Positions 47,690 through 61,454 of a DNA stretch of 64,000 nucleotides are shown here, in pieces. Source of the stretch: Hermatobates lingyangjiaoensis (Eukaryota; Arthropoda; Insecta; Hemiptera; Hermatobatidae); the NCBI GenBank assembly GCA_026182355.1, contig JAPFBL010001617.1, forward strand, positions 2,772,501 through 2,836,500, given 5' to 3'. The translations under genes were made by a program, and so were the position numbers. Numbering within the stretch: the stretch's first letter is position 1; the number at the start of each line of letters is the position of its first letter. Under the pieces are notes generated by a model. It had not been told where the DNA came from. It made no database searches and was given only the letters and a program-made list of their open reading frames with translations.

Positions 47690-50600
47690 GACAAATGTGC
47701 AAAAAATAGTTAGAGAGGAAGTAGCTAATGACTTAGTACAACATCCAATTTAAAAAAAAAACACCTTTTTTGTGTTTTATAGGTATATATTGTTGTGGGA
47801 CATTTAAAACATCCCTTTCCTTAAATTGCACAACCTGGAATGAACCTTCCTTTCATGGACCTCCCCTGCACTTCGCCATGTTGAATTCGCTGTTTTCTGT
47901 TAACCTATGTAATGTGTTTGTATGAGCTGTGTACTCAATTATATCTTTGAAATGCTAAATCTGTGTGTACTATGAACTATTACCCAATAACAATTTGGAA
48001 CGGACCGTCAACATATATTATAATGATTATGAAAAAAAATGTTTAATTCTAATTACTTGTGAAGATTTTGTGAATACATTTATGATTATGCTTGCTTGTG
48101 TGTGGCTGGATGGGATTCTACAAAAAATATTCCCACACCCCTCAAGTCACGCCCTTTAAGAAATCTTAATATCATTTAACTGACATCTGCTTGAAATAGG
48201 ACAAATATTCTTATTATGTTTTTGTTATTTGAAACATATGAAAGGGAATTTATCGTTATGTACATCAATGCAGGTTTCTACCCGCTCTTTTGGTTATTTT
48301 AAAAAACTTTAAATGTTGTATTCAATTTAGTCTCTATATTATTTGTATAATAAAACTTTTAGCTATTTAGAATATTGGGAGGAGAGAATGTTTGACTTAA
48401 AAGGACATTTATTAAGTTCAATCTACAATAACTTGGCAGATTGTGCTATAACTATGTTTAAATTTTCGTTGCAGTTAGGAAAATAGGTATAGCCACATTA
48501 AAATAAATTTAATATATTGTAAATGAGTTTAGTCATACTTTTATTGTAGAGTTCAAAAATACTTGCACACATGAGCCACATTTACATAGCTCAGTTAAAT
48601 TTTAAGAATTGTCAATGGATCTAATAATACATTTACTCATAGTAAAGTAGAGTTATAGACAACATAGGATTTTTTCTTATAAATTTCATTTGTAAGTAAT
48701 GGTTTTTTACATGTTTATGTCATTTTGAAAATATCAAGAAAAATTTAAACTACTTCACGGTTGACTACCTTTATTGCACGGATTCAGCAAAGTATATTAG
48801 TTTATTTACAAGGTTCGCACTATGAATTCTTTGATACATTAAATCACAGACTATGATGTATTTTTGATTCGGCACCTATGAGTTTTGGGTGAATCTGGAA
48901 GGTATGATAATGTACTTGATTCCATTAGTGCGTTTTAGGTAAATTTATAATGTAAAAATAGTTTTTTTTTATGACATAATTGTCATGTTAAGTACATAAT
49001 TTCCATGAATGATAAAAACGTCATTTATCTTTAACAAACAACAAAAGAAGTCTTGTTAACAAACATTAGTTTTAAATATTAAAGTAAACATGAATTACGA
49101 CTCTTATTAGTTTTAACAAAAAGGAGTCTTGTTGGCTATATTCCAGCAGGAATATAAAGCGATTAGAATGATAGGCGTAGTTGTGAGGGTCTTGGTAGGT
49201 TCGGAACGAATGAATTTTTACAGGCAAGTAACAAGAAAACAAGCAACTTAATCGTATCAGCAGAATCAGTCATGCAAATAAAGGTCCCACAGGCCTCTTT
49301 TCTTTATTGTCATCGGAAATAAGTGGACAGAATTTGTTGTGGTTATTAGAAGCAGGTCTCCTTGAAACATTACTTGAGATTACAAGAAAGAGGTATATTT
49401 CATCATGATATCTACACGATTATTATGACATGAATTTCAGTGTGAAAAATAAATTTTGCTATAAACTAAAATTATCATCTTTCAAGAATAATAATAAAAT
49501 AAAGACAGTTCACTTTAGTTATATTAGCAGTCGAACTTTTTCATTCTCAACACAAACAGTCGAAAGCAATTGTTTATTTCTAAACAAATTAATTAATGTT
49601 TCTAAGCAATTTAAAACTATATTATGAAATGTAGAAATATTATTTTTTTTAATGATTTCTATAAATCATGCATCTAGGAAAAAAATATGGATCTACATAG
49701 ATCTTTTGTTTAGAGTGGAGGTGCTCCCGTTATGAATAACGGACCAATAAAATAATCGAAGGGTCAATTTTAGGTCTATGTTGTCTAAACAATTTAGAAA
49801 ATGTTTGTTTATTGCTGAACAACAAATAATAGAATATTGAAAGTTTGTACATAGTATCTACTTAAAATTATTATATTATAAAAAAAAACACTCGGTGATT
49901 TTTGTTTTTTGAAGAGGTGATATAGATCTAAAACGGAAAACTCAATTTAGAATAAAGGCATCCTGGTGTATTTGTTATATTGGTTTATATTGGTTTGGAA
50001 AATTTTCTCTAAATGAAGTAAAAATATTTATGAAACTTTAACATATTTACATGTTTTGGGATCACCAGAATCCATTTTTATTACATAAACTGCGTGTGTT
50101 TGGGTGGTTATCCATCGAAAATTTTTTAAACACTCCACAAGTTCCACAGTTTGACAAATCTTAATGACATTTGACAGACTTTGTTCTTGGGATTGGAAAG
50201 AACCTTATTAAGTACGGGTAACTTTAAAACATGAGAAAGTTACATTATTGTTCTTTATTCCAAACGGTTCCCAATCGTAAATCCCTCTCTGGTGATTCTA
50301 AAAATTTTAGATTTTTTACTTATTTCTGGCTTAATATGAATATTGCATGGTAAAAATGTCATATTGGTAATATACTGGAAAACGAAATAATATGCTAGGC
50401 ATGACATTTATGAATTATTGACTTAAGTATTGCCTCCATCTAGAGGTAAGATCCTAAGCCCGAGACCAACATGGCCCGAAATTCGTTAACGCCCGGACTT
50501 TTCTCTCTCTAACTTTTTTCAGTAAATATATATGTTTATATTATGCATACTAAAACGATTTACAGATATTAAACTAAGGAATATTTGTTATAAAATAAAT

Positions 50601-50739
50601 AATTTTGACAAAAAAGATGACCGAGATTTGCTTAGCTGGTGGAGAATAAACTCCAATATACGAGCTGTCTGAGGAACGCATTTGCAGTACTACTTCTGTG
50701 CATATTAGCTTGTAGGAAACGAATCATATTTGAAGTCGT
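47690..50739. other. Unassigned sequence
   Basis: It lies between the two LINE ORF1 relics. Decayed pieces resembling family H ends occur near 48625-48680 and 50040-50260. No gene is visible. Confidence 0.5.
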
Positions 50740-51405
50740 TTATGGGCACTCTTCAGGGCCTTTCTGAAAACCCTGCACTTGCCAGAACCCGGAATGTGGG
50801 CCATGTTCTCATTTTCTCTGCTGATTCCTCACATAGTACACAGCGCTCCGGAGCAGAACACTCTTTTGCTTTATGCGCTTCTTTACCACATCTAAAGCAG
50901 ACACCAGTTCTATTTGGTCCCTTACAGTTCGATGACCTATGGCCGTATCCTAGACATCTGAAGCACCTGATTACTTCAGCTCTTCTGCGCACTCGGCAGT
51001 TAACATATCCAATTCTAATTTATCCAAGCTCAATAAATTTTTTGCCATCCTTTTCACTCAGTTCAACAATTACCACCCTTTGTCCTCTTGCGTTTCCCTG
51101 AGTGACGTGTACTTTGCCGTCCGCAATATCAGTATCCACTTTTGCAGGGCTTCCATGACATCTGTGCAATCAGTGACACAATCTAAGTCTCTTATTTCTG
51201 AAGTGCATTTCGGTTCTAGGCAAGACACCTTAGCACTAGTTCCTAAAACAGCTCTTACCTTTTGAGGCACTGCCTAATTCCACTAAAAGACCACCCTCCT
51301 GCGTTTTGCGAATTTTTCGAATATCAGTCCCTGTGTTTTCTGGTTTTATATTGCTTCGTATATCCTTCAGGATTTCTGCGTACGTTTTTCCTTCTTTTGG
51401 TTTTA
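50740..51405 (-). pseudogene. R1-type LINE ORF1 (gag-like) pseudogene with zinc knuckles
   Basis: The minus strand encodes, with frameshifts, KPKEGKTYAEILKDIR near its start and QRVVIVELSEKDGKKFIELG in the middle. Two perfect CCHC knuckles (C-x2-C-x4-H-x4-C) follow: CFRCLGYGHRSSNC and CFRCGKEAHKAKEC. A third motif starts CVLCEE and is completed in another frame by GSGKCRVFRKALKSAHK. This order, with three closely spaced knuckles and a short basic tail, is that of ORF1 in R1-clade LINEs. At least three frameshifts and one stop inactivate it. No matching ORF2 lies directly downstream. Confidence 0.8.
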
Positions 51406-52308
51406 TATTTTACCTCAGAATTTAACAATATGTCAATATGATTTCAAATTAAATTATATTTAAAATTAAATTGATTGCCAATGTTTGATAATATTTTTAT
51501 TTGTAGAGGAGTTGAGTGTAGACCAGTCCAGACTTTTTCAGTACGTTACTGTCAAGAACAGAGATTATAAATCAAACATATTTTGATATTTAGAGAGGTT
51601 AAAACTGTTTGAGGACTCCTGAATCTATTTTTTATGACGTTGACCTAAAAGTAGTTGGGCGAGTTTTCTAACAACAAAAAATTTGAAACTTTCCATAAGT
51701 CGTTAGACAAGTCTTAATGTAATTTGACAGTCCTGTAGTTTTTAATGTGGCAAAGAACAATATGGTTTTTGGGTATTATTCAAACATGAGACATTTATTA
51801 TATCGTACTTTTTGTCAAAACTGTACTTATTTTAATCCATTCTTCAGGTGATTCAACAAAATTTTAATTTCATCTTAAGTATGAAAATTATCATTTTCAT
51901 TTTCACTTAAATAATTAAGTGATTATTTCTTGTAAACAATTTAATCAATTTGGTATATTGGAAGGATATATTACACCAAAAAAGGACAAGTAGTTTCGCC
52001 TATAGTATCTTGTCAGATTATGCTATAACTATGACTGAATTTTCATTGTAATTGACAAAATTTAAAAAGTCACACTAAAATAAATGAAATAATTAAACGG
52101 ATTGTCAATGAGTTTGTATTTGTTTGATTTTTGACCACAATTAAACATTTTTATTTTTATCAGTCTTAACAAAATTACTGTCGTTTAACTAGTTCTTAAA
52201 TTACGAGTGATGGTATAGCTGCAGTTACCTTGCAAATACGGAAACTGCTTGTATGCGATCTTTAAAATATGATGTAAACATTTGTTGAGATGGAATTGTA
52301 TGTTTCAG

Positions 52309-52438
52309 GTGTATCTTTCACAGTTTGGTTACCTCAAACCACAGGTCGTTAACCCTAGTTCTGGTAACCTCATGTCTCAAGATATGCTCAACAATGCAAT
52401 CAAAGAGTTCCAAGCTTTTGCTGGATTGAATGTTACAG
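52309..52438 (+). CDS. Mmp1: Mmp1-like matrix metalloproteinase, exon A (propeptide, peptidoglycan-binding-like domain)
   Basis: This exon encodes the start of the propeptide of a secreted or membrane-bound zinc endopeptidase that cleaves extracellular matrix. It is read from the first base after a tgtttcag acceptor and ends at a gtatca donor in phase 1. The product begins VYLSQFGYLKPQ, the tyrosine-leucine helix that opens the propeptide of nearly all MMPs. It ends IKEFQAFAGLNVTG, the helix and turn before the cysteine-switch segment. The split glycine codon is completed by the first two bases of exon B, 9 kb downstream, so the join is in frame. The exon starts in phase 0, so an upstream exon with the start codon and signal peptide is required; I could not find it. 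Identification as an MMP is firm. The Mmp1 label rests on resemblance to the insect Mmp1 type. Confidence 0.9.
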
Positions 52439-52900
52439 GTATCACTACGTTTACTTAAATGCCTTACTTGAAAATAATTTACAGCATATATACACCGGGT
52501 TGTTTTTACAAGATGTTTTATAATTGAATGTTCCATCCCTCTTGTTCAAGCTACACTAAAAGAAGTACATCAATAAAATTCTTATCAATATTACAAATTT
52601 ATAAGTAAAACATTTAATATGCTGTGTTTTCTCCATACATCTCACAAACATTTGTATTCGACTTCGGTAAAAATGCAGAAGCTATCTGAAGAATGTAGTG
52701 CTGCCAATCATGTCCTGAAACACTTCGCTGGTTTTCTCCTCCATTTTGTCCTACATGATCGTACGATTTCAAGGCCTTCAAACTGGCACTTATCATGAGG
52801 AATTGCAGATTAAAAACAGAGGTAAGAATTTTCATGAAAATAATAATATATTGAGACAGAATTTTAGACGGAAATTCGTTCTGCTAACGTTCCAAGCAAG

Positions 52901-53223
52901 ATTAGGTTAGGTTGCAATGGCAGTCCCACAAGGGAACACACGTAGGCCGAGCATTGGCCCTTTGTGATACCACACAATGAAGATTGATTCTACAGTGGGA
53001 GTCCTAAATTTTGCGTAACTCAAGTGTATTTAGAGTAGGGATCTTTAACGAGTACCTGACATTGTACAGGCTCGGGACCGACAGTTTAACGTCCTTCTCC
53101 GAGGGACGACGTGCTCAGATTTATTCACCTCCCGCATGAATAAATCGAGGGGCAGGTGGGGATCGAACCCCGGTCCTATCAGTTCAGAGGCGAGCACGTA
53201 ACCACTGGGCTAACCTGACCCCC
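52901..53223 (-). mobile_element. tRNA-derived SINE
   Basis: Read on the minus strand, the element opens with a tRNA-like head: GGGGGTCAGG, an A box TAGCCCAGTGG and a B box GGTTCGATCCCC with tRNA-like spacing. The acceptor-like end CCTGCCCC pairs roughly with the start. A unique body of about 230 bp follows, including CGTTAAACTGTCGGTCCCGA. The end is a short ACCTA-type tail (ACCTAACCTAAT), a typical SINE tail. A working tRNA gene is unlikely because the anticodon arm does not fold cleanly and the body continues far beyond a tRNA. The internal RNA polymerase III promoter looks intact. Confidence 0.75.
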
Positions 53224-55726
53224 ATGCCTCCATTATAAAATATGTATTCAATTTTCTGAGTACAGTATTGTGGTACTTTATTTCTAATATCAGTAGGCCC
53301 TTAAAAATGAGGAATCTCTTTAGTTATCTTGACTAGTTTATTTTGATGTATGCTGACAGTAGCAAACTGTTGCTAAGAGTGGTAAGCAGTACTATAGTCC
53401 TTCTTTGGGAGGAGTATAATTTTACTTCGAAAACTATCCCAGTCATGCAAACAAAAAACTATATTCTATAACCTTTGATCATAAAGTATATTTCACCATT
53501 AATGTGTAGCAACATGTCTTATGAGTTCAAATTATATTGAATTAACTAATAAGAGTTAATTAATAACTAATAACTCTTAACTAATTATTAACTAATAACA
53601 TCAACCCTCATGACTATTTGACATAATTTCCCATAGCCCTTTTCCTACAAGGGTTGGAATGGGGAGGGGGTTGAAACATCTGACACCAGCATACCTTTCT
53701 CTCTCAACGGGGATACATGTGTACCCTTATTAATTAATATCTTACTATAGACGTTTTCTTTACTAATATCATGACATTTTTAGTAATCAAAATCAAAATT
53801 ATCAATCAAAACCAAATATTATGGCTCTCACAACATCAATGTTTCAAAATTCTATGACACTGCAGTTACTGACCCAATTTATTAAGATAAAAAAAATCTT
53901 TTTTTAAAGACTTATCTAAAGTTTTGTTACAACATTTTTGTTATTATAACTATTATACCTTTGCAACGCATCAATCAATATCTGAAGGTAGCAACAGCAT
54001 AATTTTTAAAATAATACGTTACAAACTTCAATAATTGAAGTGAGAGTGGATTATCTCTTTGTTTATTTATCACAATCTAAATAAAAGAATTGCCAATTTT
54101 TTCTTGATTATTAATGGTTTGTTTCTCTTTTACTTTAAGAAAAAGAATATTCTGAGACTGAGTTTTATTCACGGATTCGTTATTTTTATCATAAAAACGT
54201 TTCTAAATCAATCAGGAAGAATGTAAAAGAATTCCCTGGAGAGAGGAATAATTTCCTTTAATATCATTCCTTCACTAGTGTGAAGTAAGTATGAGGGTCG
54301 AATGTTGTTTTTCATCAGCCAGATCTAAACTACAATACGATAGACTTCTTAAAAAGTTTAGGAATACGCGGATATGGACTATAAAAATATTTCCTCCTTA
54401 GCAGATTTACCTGGCACTGGTAACAAGTATACTTTAGTAGTCTTTGAACGTACATCTTACAACTTGTTACATTCTCCTTCCAGGCATTAGCAAACGCTGT
54501 CCTTAACCTATCACTCACTTCTACCTATCCAAGGTGGAAGTCGTAATCTTCCTGTTCATCAAGGATTGGACGCGATCACTGCCAAATGATCTGCGTCACT
54601 ATTTCTATATTGCAAACGGTCTTCTGGCATCAGTCAGACACTTACCGCATATACACCTTGCATGGCAATACTCAATTAACATGACTTCTAAACTATTAAG
54701 TTTTGCTTAATAACAGTCCTCTAATTAATTATTCATTCTTACATCATATCTTAGCATCATTAATTTCTATGACAAAAAATAAGATTTTATCTGTGATATT
54801 TTATTTGTAAAAACTGCTCTTTTATCATATAAAAAAATAATAGATAAAGTTATTAATAGTTATTCTTCTTGCGCACTATTGTTATTTATTTGATTTTAAA
54901 ATATTATCTATCTAAAATCATGTAAAACATTCTATAAATTAACTTACGTGAAGCCGTTTTATTCCAAATAAACTTGGTTATTACATAATTAATGTTTTAC
55001 TCGATTATTAGTCAAAATGAGTGAACCTAGAAACGGTATGTAAAAAGTTATTTTAGAAAATGTAAAGGTTACATTTTTGAGTTTTATTTCTCCGCTTCTA
55101 AAATAATATGGGAAATAAGGGTATTTCTGGATAGTGATTGACATAGTCATTTTATCATTGAAGAAAGATATCTCAAGTTTGTGAGAAACTGATGTCAGGT
55201 TTTAGGTTACTATATTCGAAACATTCATCTCCAAATATACAGAGGTTAGTGATAACCCATAAGGTACTTTAAAGACAATTATGAAGACAGTAGATCAAGC
55301 ACATGGGAATGATCATCAGTTACTAACCAGTTCAGTGATTTATATCGACCATGTTCTGAAAATCATTGAGACACTGAAACATCAATGATCATAAACTACC
55401 TCTATTTTGGGTAAATAGTACGATGATGAGGTCATAATTTGAGTTGAGTTATATCATTGGGTAAGGTCAATGTAAAATTAACTTTTTAAGGTCCCATACT
55501 TAGTTATTAAAAAAAGGTATCAAACTTAAATATATGAATGTTATAATTTTTTTTCCAAGGTGTAATACGTTTAATTTTGCAGAACTCTATATCAAAGTGT
55601 ACTATGAGATTATTGTTCATATTTTAATACAAATGAGATGATATTCTCCACACTATTCACGAGTCAGGTGTATTTCATACATAGTACGCTTGCTGTTGAT
55701 ACCGAAGTCCTTTAGTTCAAATTTGG

Positions 55727-56008
55727 CTATGGTTTTTGAATTTTTTCATGTGGGAGATTGAAAAACTTGTCGTACTGGCCCTTAAAAAAGAACATAAAAT
55801 AGTGTCTGTACGATATGAGGTTGTCATTTAATATTCCTAATTGAATTAAATCGAGTAAGGCAAAATTTATGTAGTCTTCTTCATAAACCCGGTGGCGAAA
55901 AATAGTGTAAATTCTTTCCATTAGAAATTGAATGAGCGGAAGATTGTTAATCATCGATCGCTTATCATATTCTGCAATGTATTTATGATGAAGCCACGAC
56001 ACGATGAG
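55727..56008 (-). other. Open frame of about 93 codons, function unknown
   Basis: The frame reads SWLHHKYIAEYDKRSMINNL, then ERIYTIFRHRVYEEDYINFA and DNLISYRHYFMFFFKGQYDK. It has no ATG at its start and begins right after a TGA. It is long and evenly composed for such an AT-rich region, and charged and aromatic residues alternate as in a real helical protein. It lies on the opposite strand in the Mmp1-like intron. It could be an element remnant. Confidence 0.25.
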
Positions 56009-56988
56009 TCAAGATTAGAAACAAGTTAAATTCAGACAGATGTGTAGTTAGAGACACTGTTTCCTCTGGACAAGAAGCTCCTTCTTTTTTCAAAATGTGT
56101 TTTCGTAGTAATACTCACCTGCCACAAATATTGAATCTATCATGTACATAATTCCAAATATGATTTTTTGTTATTTTTTAAGAACATGTTGAGTAAGTTG
56201 TATTCATAAATAAACAAAAGTTGTGCATTAAGCATCGGATATTTTACTGAATAATCTCAACAAAACTTCTCGTATTTAAATTTATTTTTCATTAACTATT
56301 GTAGCATTTTCCAGTATCATAAATCATCATGAGGCACTTAATTTAACACAAAAAAATTGTTATAAATTGATATAAACATCAAAGAATAATTACAACTTTT
56401 TCCACTTATAGTAATTGTTCAATAGCCATTTATACAAATAGGGAATAATGAGGTCTGTTATTTTCCCGAGTGTTTTAGTTGATTACAGAGTCAAAGCTAA
56501 AGGAATCAAGGCAAATAAATATCAAAGCGTAGCTGAGGGTTATAACCACGCCAGGGAATAACAGCTCATTATTTTCGAAGCGCTTACAATATTTTATCTC
56601 CCGAAAAGGTCTATAATAATAATAATTTTTAATTAATATAAAAACAAATAATAATAACTCTTATTAATTCAAAACAAAGGTTTAAAAGTCAAATAAAATT
56701 ATGTTAACAAAAGAGAGTAGAATAATTAGCAATACAGCTGGGATTTAAAAATCAGGCTTGCCACCCTAACCCTTCGCGATCTCATTACATTTCATATCTA
56801 AAAATTGATATCAACAAAATAATTAGGTTGAACAACCTGGATTGTATCTCTGTTTTTTCATTGTTCGCTTGATTTTTTTCATTATTGCCCTATCCCTAAA
56901 TACGGGGATTAAATGTCTCACATTATTACCTGAAAACTAGAGTAAAAAGTTACTTTTCGTTCTTTCTGGAGATAAAATAAATATTTCT

Positions 56989-57240
56989 CTATGGAAAACT
57001 GTGCAATCCCAAAGAATTCTTATAGAGGATTAACAATAAGCAGTCTCTCTCTAGAAGAATTAACAGCATGCACAAGATACTACGCCATCCAAGTGCATAA
57101 ACAAAAAGAAATAGACAAATGTTGGTAGCCAACAGAATTGTCATAGCAAGAGATAAAGATAAAAAAACGCTACACATAATGGAAGCACTATTCACTCAAG
57201 AAAAACAGCACTAAACAACAAATCTAATGGATTTAATGTA
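56989..57240 (+). pseudogene. Possible retroelement remnant
   Basis: Plus-strand frames give LTISSLSLEELTACTRYYAI and, after a frameshift, NRIVIARDKDKKTLHIMEAL followed by FTQEKQ. The second segment resembles the Lys-Arg-rich C-terminal endonuclease part of Penelope-like or similar retroelements. The match is short and the first segment is unassigned. Confidence 0.25.
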
Positions 57241-57561
57241 ATTTGCAAATGTAGCTCTAATTACATTACTATGTAACCCTAATGGATTTGCAAATATAAT
57301 AAAATTATATAGTGACGTAGACTATCCTAGGCATACTATCTCTTACATAGTTTAACAAACCTTCTTCTACATTGAATATTTAAGACAATGTTTCTATTTA
57401 AAACTTGAAAATATTCTTACTTTTTCTGAAAATTGTCAGAAACATGAAAGAAAAAATTTCGTTTTAAGATAATTTTTAATTTAAGATATAGAATAATTTC
57501 ATTTATTATGTATTTTTCAAAAAAAATAATCAATTTTGAATTATGTTTTATATTTCTGGTC

Positions 57562-59414
57562 TTTTTTACTTTACTATAAGTAAAGTATAGTGATCGTGAA
57601 AAAATTCGATCTCGAGATTTTGACGGAATTACATGTTTTGAGGTCCCAGAAGTCGTTTTATGAAGTTTTTTCGATGATGTCTGTGTGTGTGTGTGGGTGG
57701 GTGGGTGAGTGTGTTAGCATTGCTTGTTACCACGCTACGGTCCAGAATCTTTGATGGATCAAGTTGATATTTTACACAAAAATGGGCCCCATAAAGACGA
57801 AGATCCCTATTGTTTGGGAAGAATTATGCATGATGGGAAAGTTACTTTTTTTGCCAAAAACCGTTTTTTAGAAAACATTTATTTCTCCTAAACTGATAAC
57901 CCTACAGTTTTGAAATTTTGACATTATCTTTAAGGTTAAAAATGAAACAAACGAAAAATATATTCAGAATTTTAAAACAACAGGAAATATTTTTTTTTCA
58001 ATAAAATGTAAAAATTAAGACTTATAATTCAATCTCAAACCTTGTGAGAGCGATACAAGCTATACTGTTTGACGGATCAAAATGAAACTATGCCTATAAA
58101 TAGAACGCCTATAAATGTGGAGAATGAGTTGAGATTTTTTTTTCAAAATTACATTCGCTAATGAGGCGTTACAGTACGAATTTTTTATATTTTTTTACAT
58201 TGTTTACATTGACTTAGAAATTTTTTGAGTGAATCCACTGAGATAAAATTGATATTTATAAAGGAACAATTTAAATAGTTTATTGACTTTTATGAGATGT
58301 AAGAGGAATGATATTGTTACATGTAAAAAAATCACCGCCAATAAACATAAATAAATTACCTTTGTCTTCCATGGCATGATGGATTTGTCTCATAAAATGC
58401 TTTAATAAATCTATATATTGCACTCTTGAGCAAAACTTAATATCAGTTACAATTACATTATAATTGTGAATGTAGTAACTTTCCATGATATTGAAATGTA
58501 ATGAATGGACTCTTTCCTCAAGAAAGAGGACTTATGTTTGTTGAGAAATATATAGTTTTTTTTTACAATTCTAGTCTAATAGTTCATATTTATTATTTTC
58601 AAAAATTAGAAGCTCCCAACTATAAAAGATTTAAATTATATTAAATAGCTGGCTTTGACTTCGATTTGAGTATGTAAACTGGCTAATTACTAATATATTT
58701 TTTCTCAGTATACATTCATAGCAAACTTATAACAGAATACAGGAGGCAGGAAAAGGATAACACTCACTCAGAAAAAATTCCTATATATATGATATTTCAC
58801 AAAGGGGAAGGAAAATGATCTTATTAAATACTAAGAAGCCATAAAATTCCCAGTATAATAATTCTATAAAAGACCAATAATGTAAAAGATAATTCAAAAT
58901 TGAAATCTTACGTTTAGAGATTAATAAATGTAATTATCGTACATCTTTAATTATAAATCATCTTAAAACATTTTTTCTTCGATGTTTATGATGTTTTTCA
59001 GAGAAGAAAAGGGTATTTTCCTGTTTTAACTTTGAAAATTTTACTTTAATATTCAATGTAGAAAGATGTCAAGTAAACGATGTAAGAAATCCACTGGCTG
59101 TTTGAAGAAAAGCCATGTTCTCTTGTAGGAGAATATTTCGTATCAAGAAATGTTCACTTTAGTTTTTCAAAAATGTTATTACTGCTGTAGTTATACCAAT
59201 GAAATTATTTGCATCAGCTGTGTGATGTACCAAAATAAGCTTATATATTGATATGTCCTTCAATGACTATCTGTACTACCTCAGGAATGAATGATTAATA
59301 ATCATATCCCATTTAGATGTTTACATTATGCTTAAATGAGACGTTGTATATTATATACTAAAGAAATTTGATATTAAGTTACTTATAGTAAAGTTGAGTG
59401 TAGGCCACTCCAGA
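57562..59414 (-). mobile_element. Family H repeat, complete copy in the Mmp1-like intron
   Basis: On the minus strand this copy starts ATCTGGAGTGGCCTACACTC (plus-strand end 59414) and ends in the hairpin at about 57562. A short GT/GGGT tract lies at 57681-57712. It is the cleanest copy in the window, and its ends are confirmed by the older family H copy it interrupts. Confidence 0.85.
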
Positions 59415-60715
59415 TTTTTAAAATTATGATACAGGGAATTTTATGGCATGCTAGTGTTTTTTAAAAAAAATCACTTTTATTTCCCTTTGTCAACAATCAT
59501 AATAATCCAATTTACTCTGAGCAAGTGTTATTTTTTCCTCCCTGCTGTACTCTGTTATAAGTCTGCTCTAAATGCTTATTGAGAAAAAATATATATAATT
59601 AGCTAGTTTTGCATATTCAAATTTAATTCAAAGCTGGCTTTTCAGTATGATTTAAAACTTGAAATTTTTGACAATAATAATTATGAACTATTAGACTAGA
59701 ATAGTGAAAAACTGAATATTTGTCAATAACATGATAGTAAAGGTCCATTCCTCAGATTTCAATATTCTCTCAAGATACTATGATTCATAACACAAAAAAA
59801 TTTGCATCTGATATTAACTTTTGTTCAAGGCTGCAACATATCGATTCATCAGAGCATTCTGTTAGACAAATCCATCATACCGTGGAAAGAATAAATAATT
59901 TATGTTCATTGGAGCTGATTTTTTGCGTATAAGAAATTATTCTTATATTTTATATAAGTCATTAAATTATTCTAAATGTTATCATTAAACCTCTAAGTAT
60001 CAATTTATTTCAGTGGATCCTTTCAACAAAATTCTAAGTCAATGTAAACAATCTAAATAAATATAAATAATACGACAAGCATAACAAGGAAACCAGTGTT
60101 CAGGATCAATATTCAGTTATGATAGCTTTACTGCTCTTTGTCATATTGAAATTCCATGCATTTTTTTATAACTTGTTAATTTCATGTTCACTTTTATGGC
60201 AAAATTTCAATGTTTTGTAATGAGCCGTTTAGCTTGAAAAAATTTTCTGAAAACAGAAAATGTACTCCAACGCTCCTTTGGTTAATGTAATTTTCAAAAA
60301 GCCATTGTCCACATAATGTTTTATTTTCAGGTGTAGCTTCATTTTCATCTATAACACGGTATGACTTGTATCGCTGTCACAACCATGGAGATTGAATTAG
60401 AAGTTAAAACCTACATTAAATTGAAAAATAATATTTCCTGTTATTTCAAAAAACAGAGTTTATTTCATTTATTGCTTTTGTAGTCTCAAAGTAATGCCAA
60501 AATTTTAAGATTCCAGAATTAGCAGGGAATCTAGAATAAAGAGGAAAAAAATATTGTCTAAAAACAAATTTTCGGCAGGAAAATTGACCTCCCCATTATG
60601 CATAACTCCTCACCAACTAAACAGCACATCTACACAATAAAGCCCATTTTTATGTAAAATATCTGATCCATCAAAGATTCTGGGCTCTAACGTGACCTCA
60701 AACTTTTCACACTGA

Positions 60716-60774
60716 CCCCCCCAACCACACCCATCCATACACACATACCATATACACAAACAGATACACACACT

Positions 60775-60817
<43 letters not shown>

Positions 60818-60842
60818 ACACATAACCCCCACACACATACAA

Positions 60843-60912
<70 letters not shown>

Positions 60913-60915
60913 ACA
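60716..60915. repeat. Long CA microsatellite with interruptions
   Basis: About 200 bp of CA repeats with ATACA and CTCA interruptions mark the far end of the older family H copy in the Mmp1-like intron. Confidence 0.95.
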
Positions 60916-61454
60916 AAATCCAATACAAAATAGAGCATTGTATAGAGCTTGTATTTGATGCTCAGTACTAGCAAGTCAAGCAATTAGAAAGTATGTAAAA
61001 AACCTATAAACATTAGAAACTATTCTTCTCAAGTTTAATATTAGGAATTATAAAATTAATGTAAGAACTTTGAATAAAGTCATGAATCGCTACATGACGT
61101 ATAGATCTCGAGGAAACTGATTGCTGACCTGGTTGATTGATCTGAGAAGTACTCATTGTTGACTCGGTTGAAATACCTTTGTACAATTTTAAAATTTCTA
61201 ACTGTAATTTCGTGTGGCCATTTTAAAAATATTGTTTTATATGCAAAATCAAAATTAAGTCTGAAAACAACTGTTTTTTCTTTATTTAAATGTAAAAGAG
61301 TTTGATGAGATATGTGAAACAATGAAAATATGATCAAATACTACATATAATATTTTTTCAGTTGTAAATTTAGTTTTAATTATTACTTCATGCACTTGTT
61401 GAAAATTACTTTTTTAAATATCTGTCTAATAAAGATTTCCACATTGTTTTTTAG

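Larger units (their letters stand above)
57320..60915 (+). mobile_element. Older family H copy split by the copy at 57562-59414
   Basis: The left part, 57320-57560, ends TTTATATTTCTGGTC plus a T run. The right part resumes at 59415 with TTTTTAAAATTATGATAC and GAATTTTATGGC. The copy at 24417-26020 shows the same two stretches joined by one T run (TTTGGTTTTTACAGAATTAT). The old copy runs to a very long CA tract (60716-60915), after which its hairpin end is missing. Confidence 0.8.
52439..61454 (+). other. Large first visible intron of the Mmp1-like gene
   Basis: The intron runs from gtatcac to tttttttag and joins two propeptide exons. It contains the tRNA-derived SINE, a nest of two family H repeats (57320-60915), long CA/GT microsatellites and a few open frames on the opposite strand that I cannot assign. 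The stretch 53230-55700 holds no recognisable feature apart from short AT-rich inverted repeats near 53530-53600. Confidence 0.8.

Noticed and set aside
52318..52536. 72-codon minus-strand frame
   Set aside because: It is the antisense shadow of metalloproteinase exon A.
53150..53223. Possible tRNA gene
   Set aside because: The A and B boxes fit, but the anticodon arm does not close and a SINE body follows directly.
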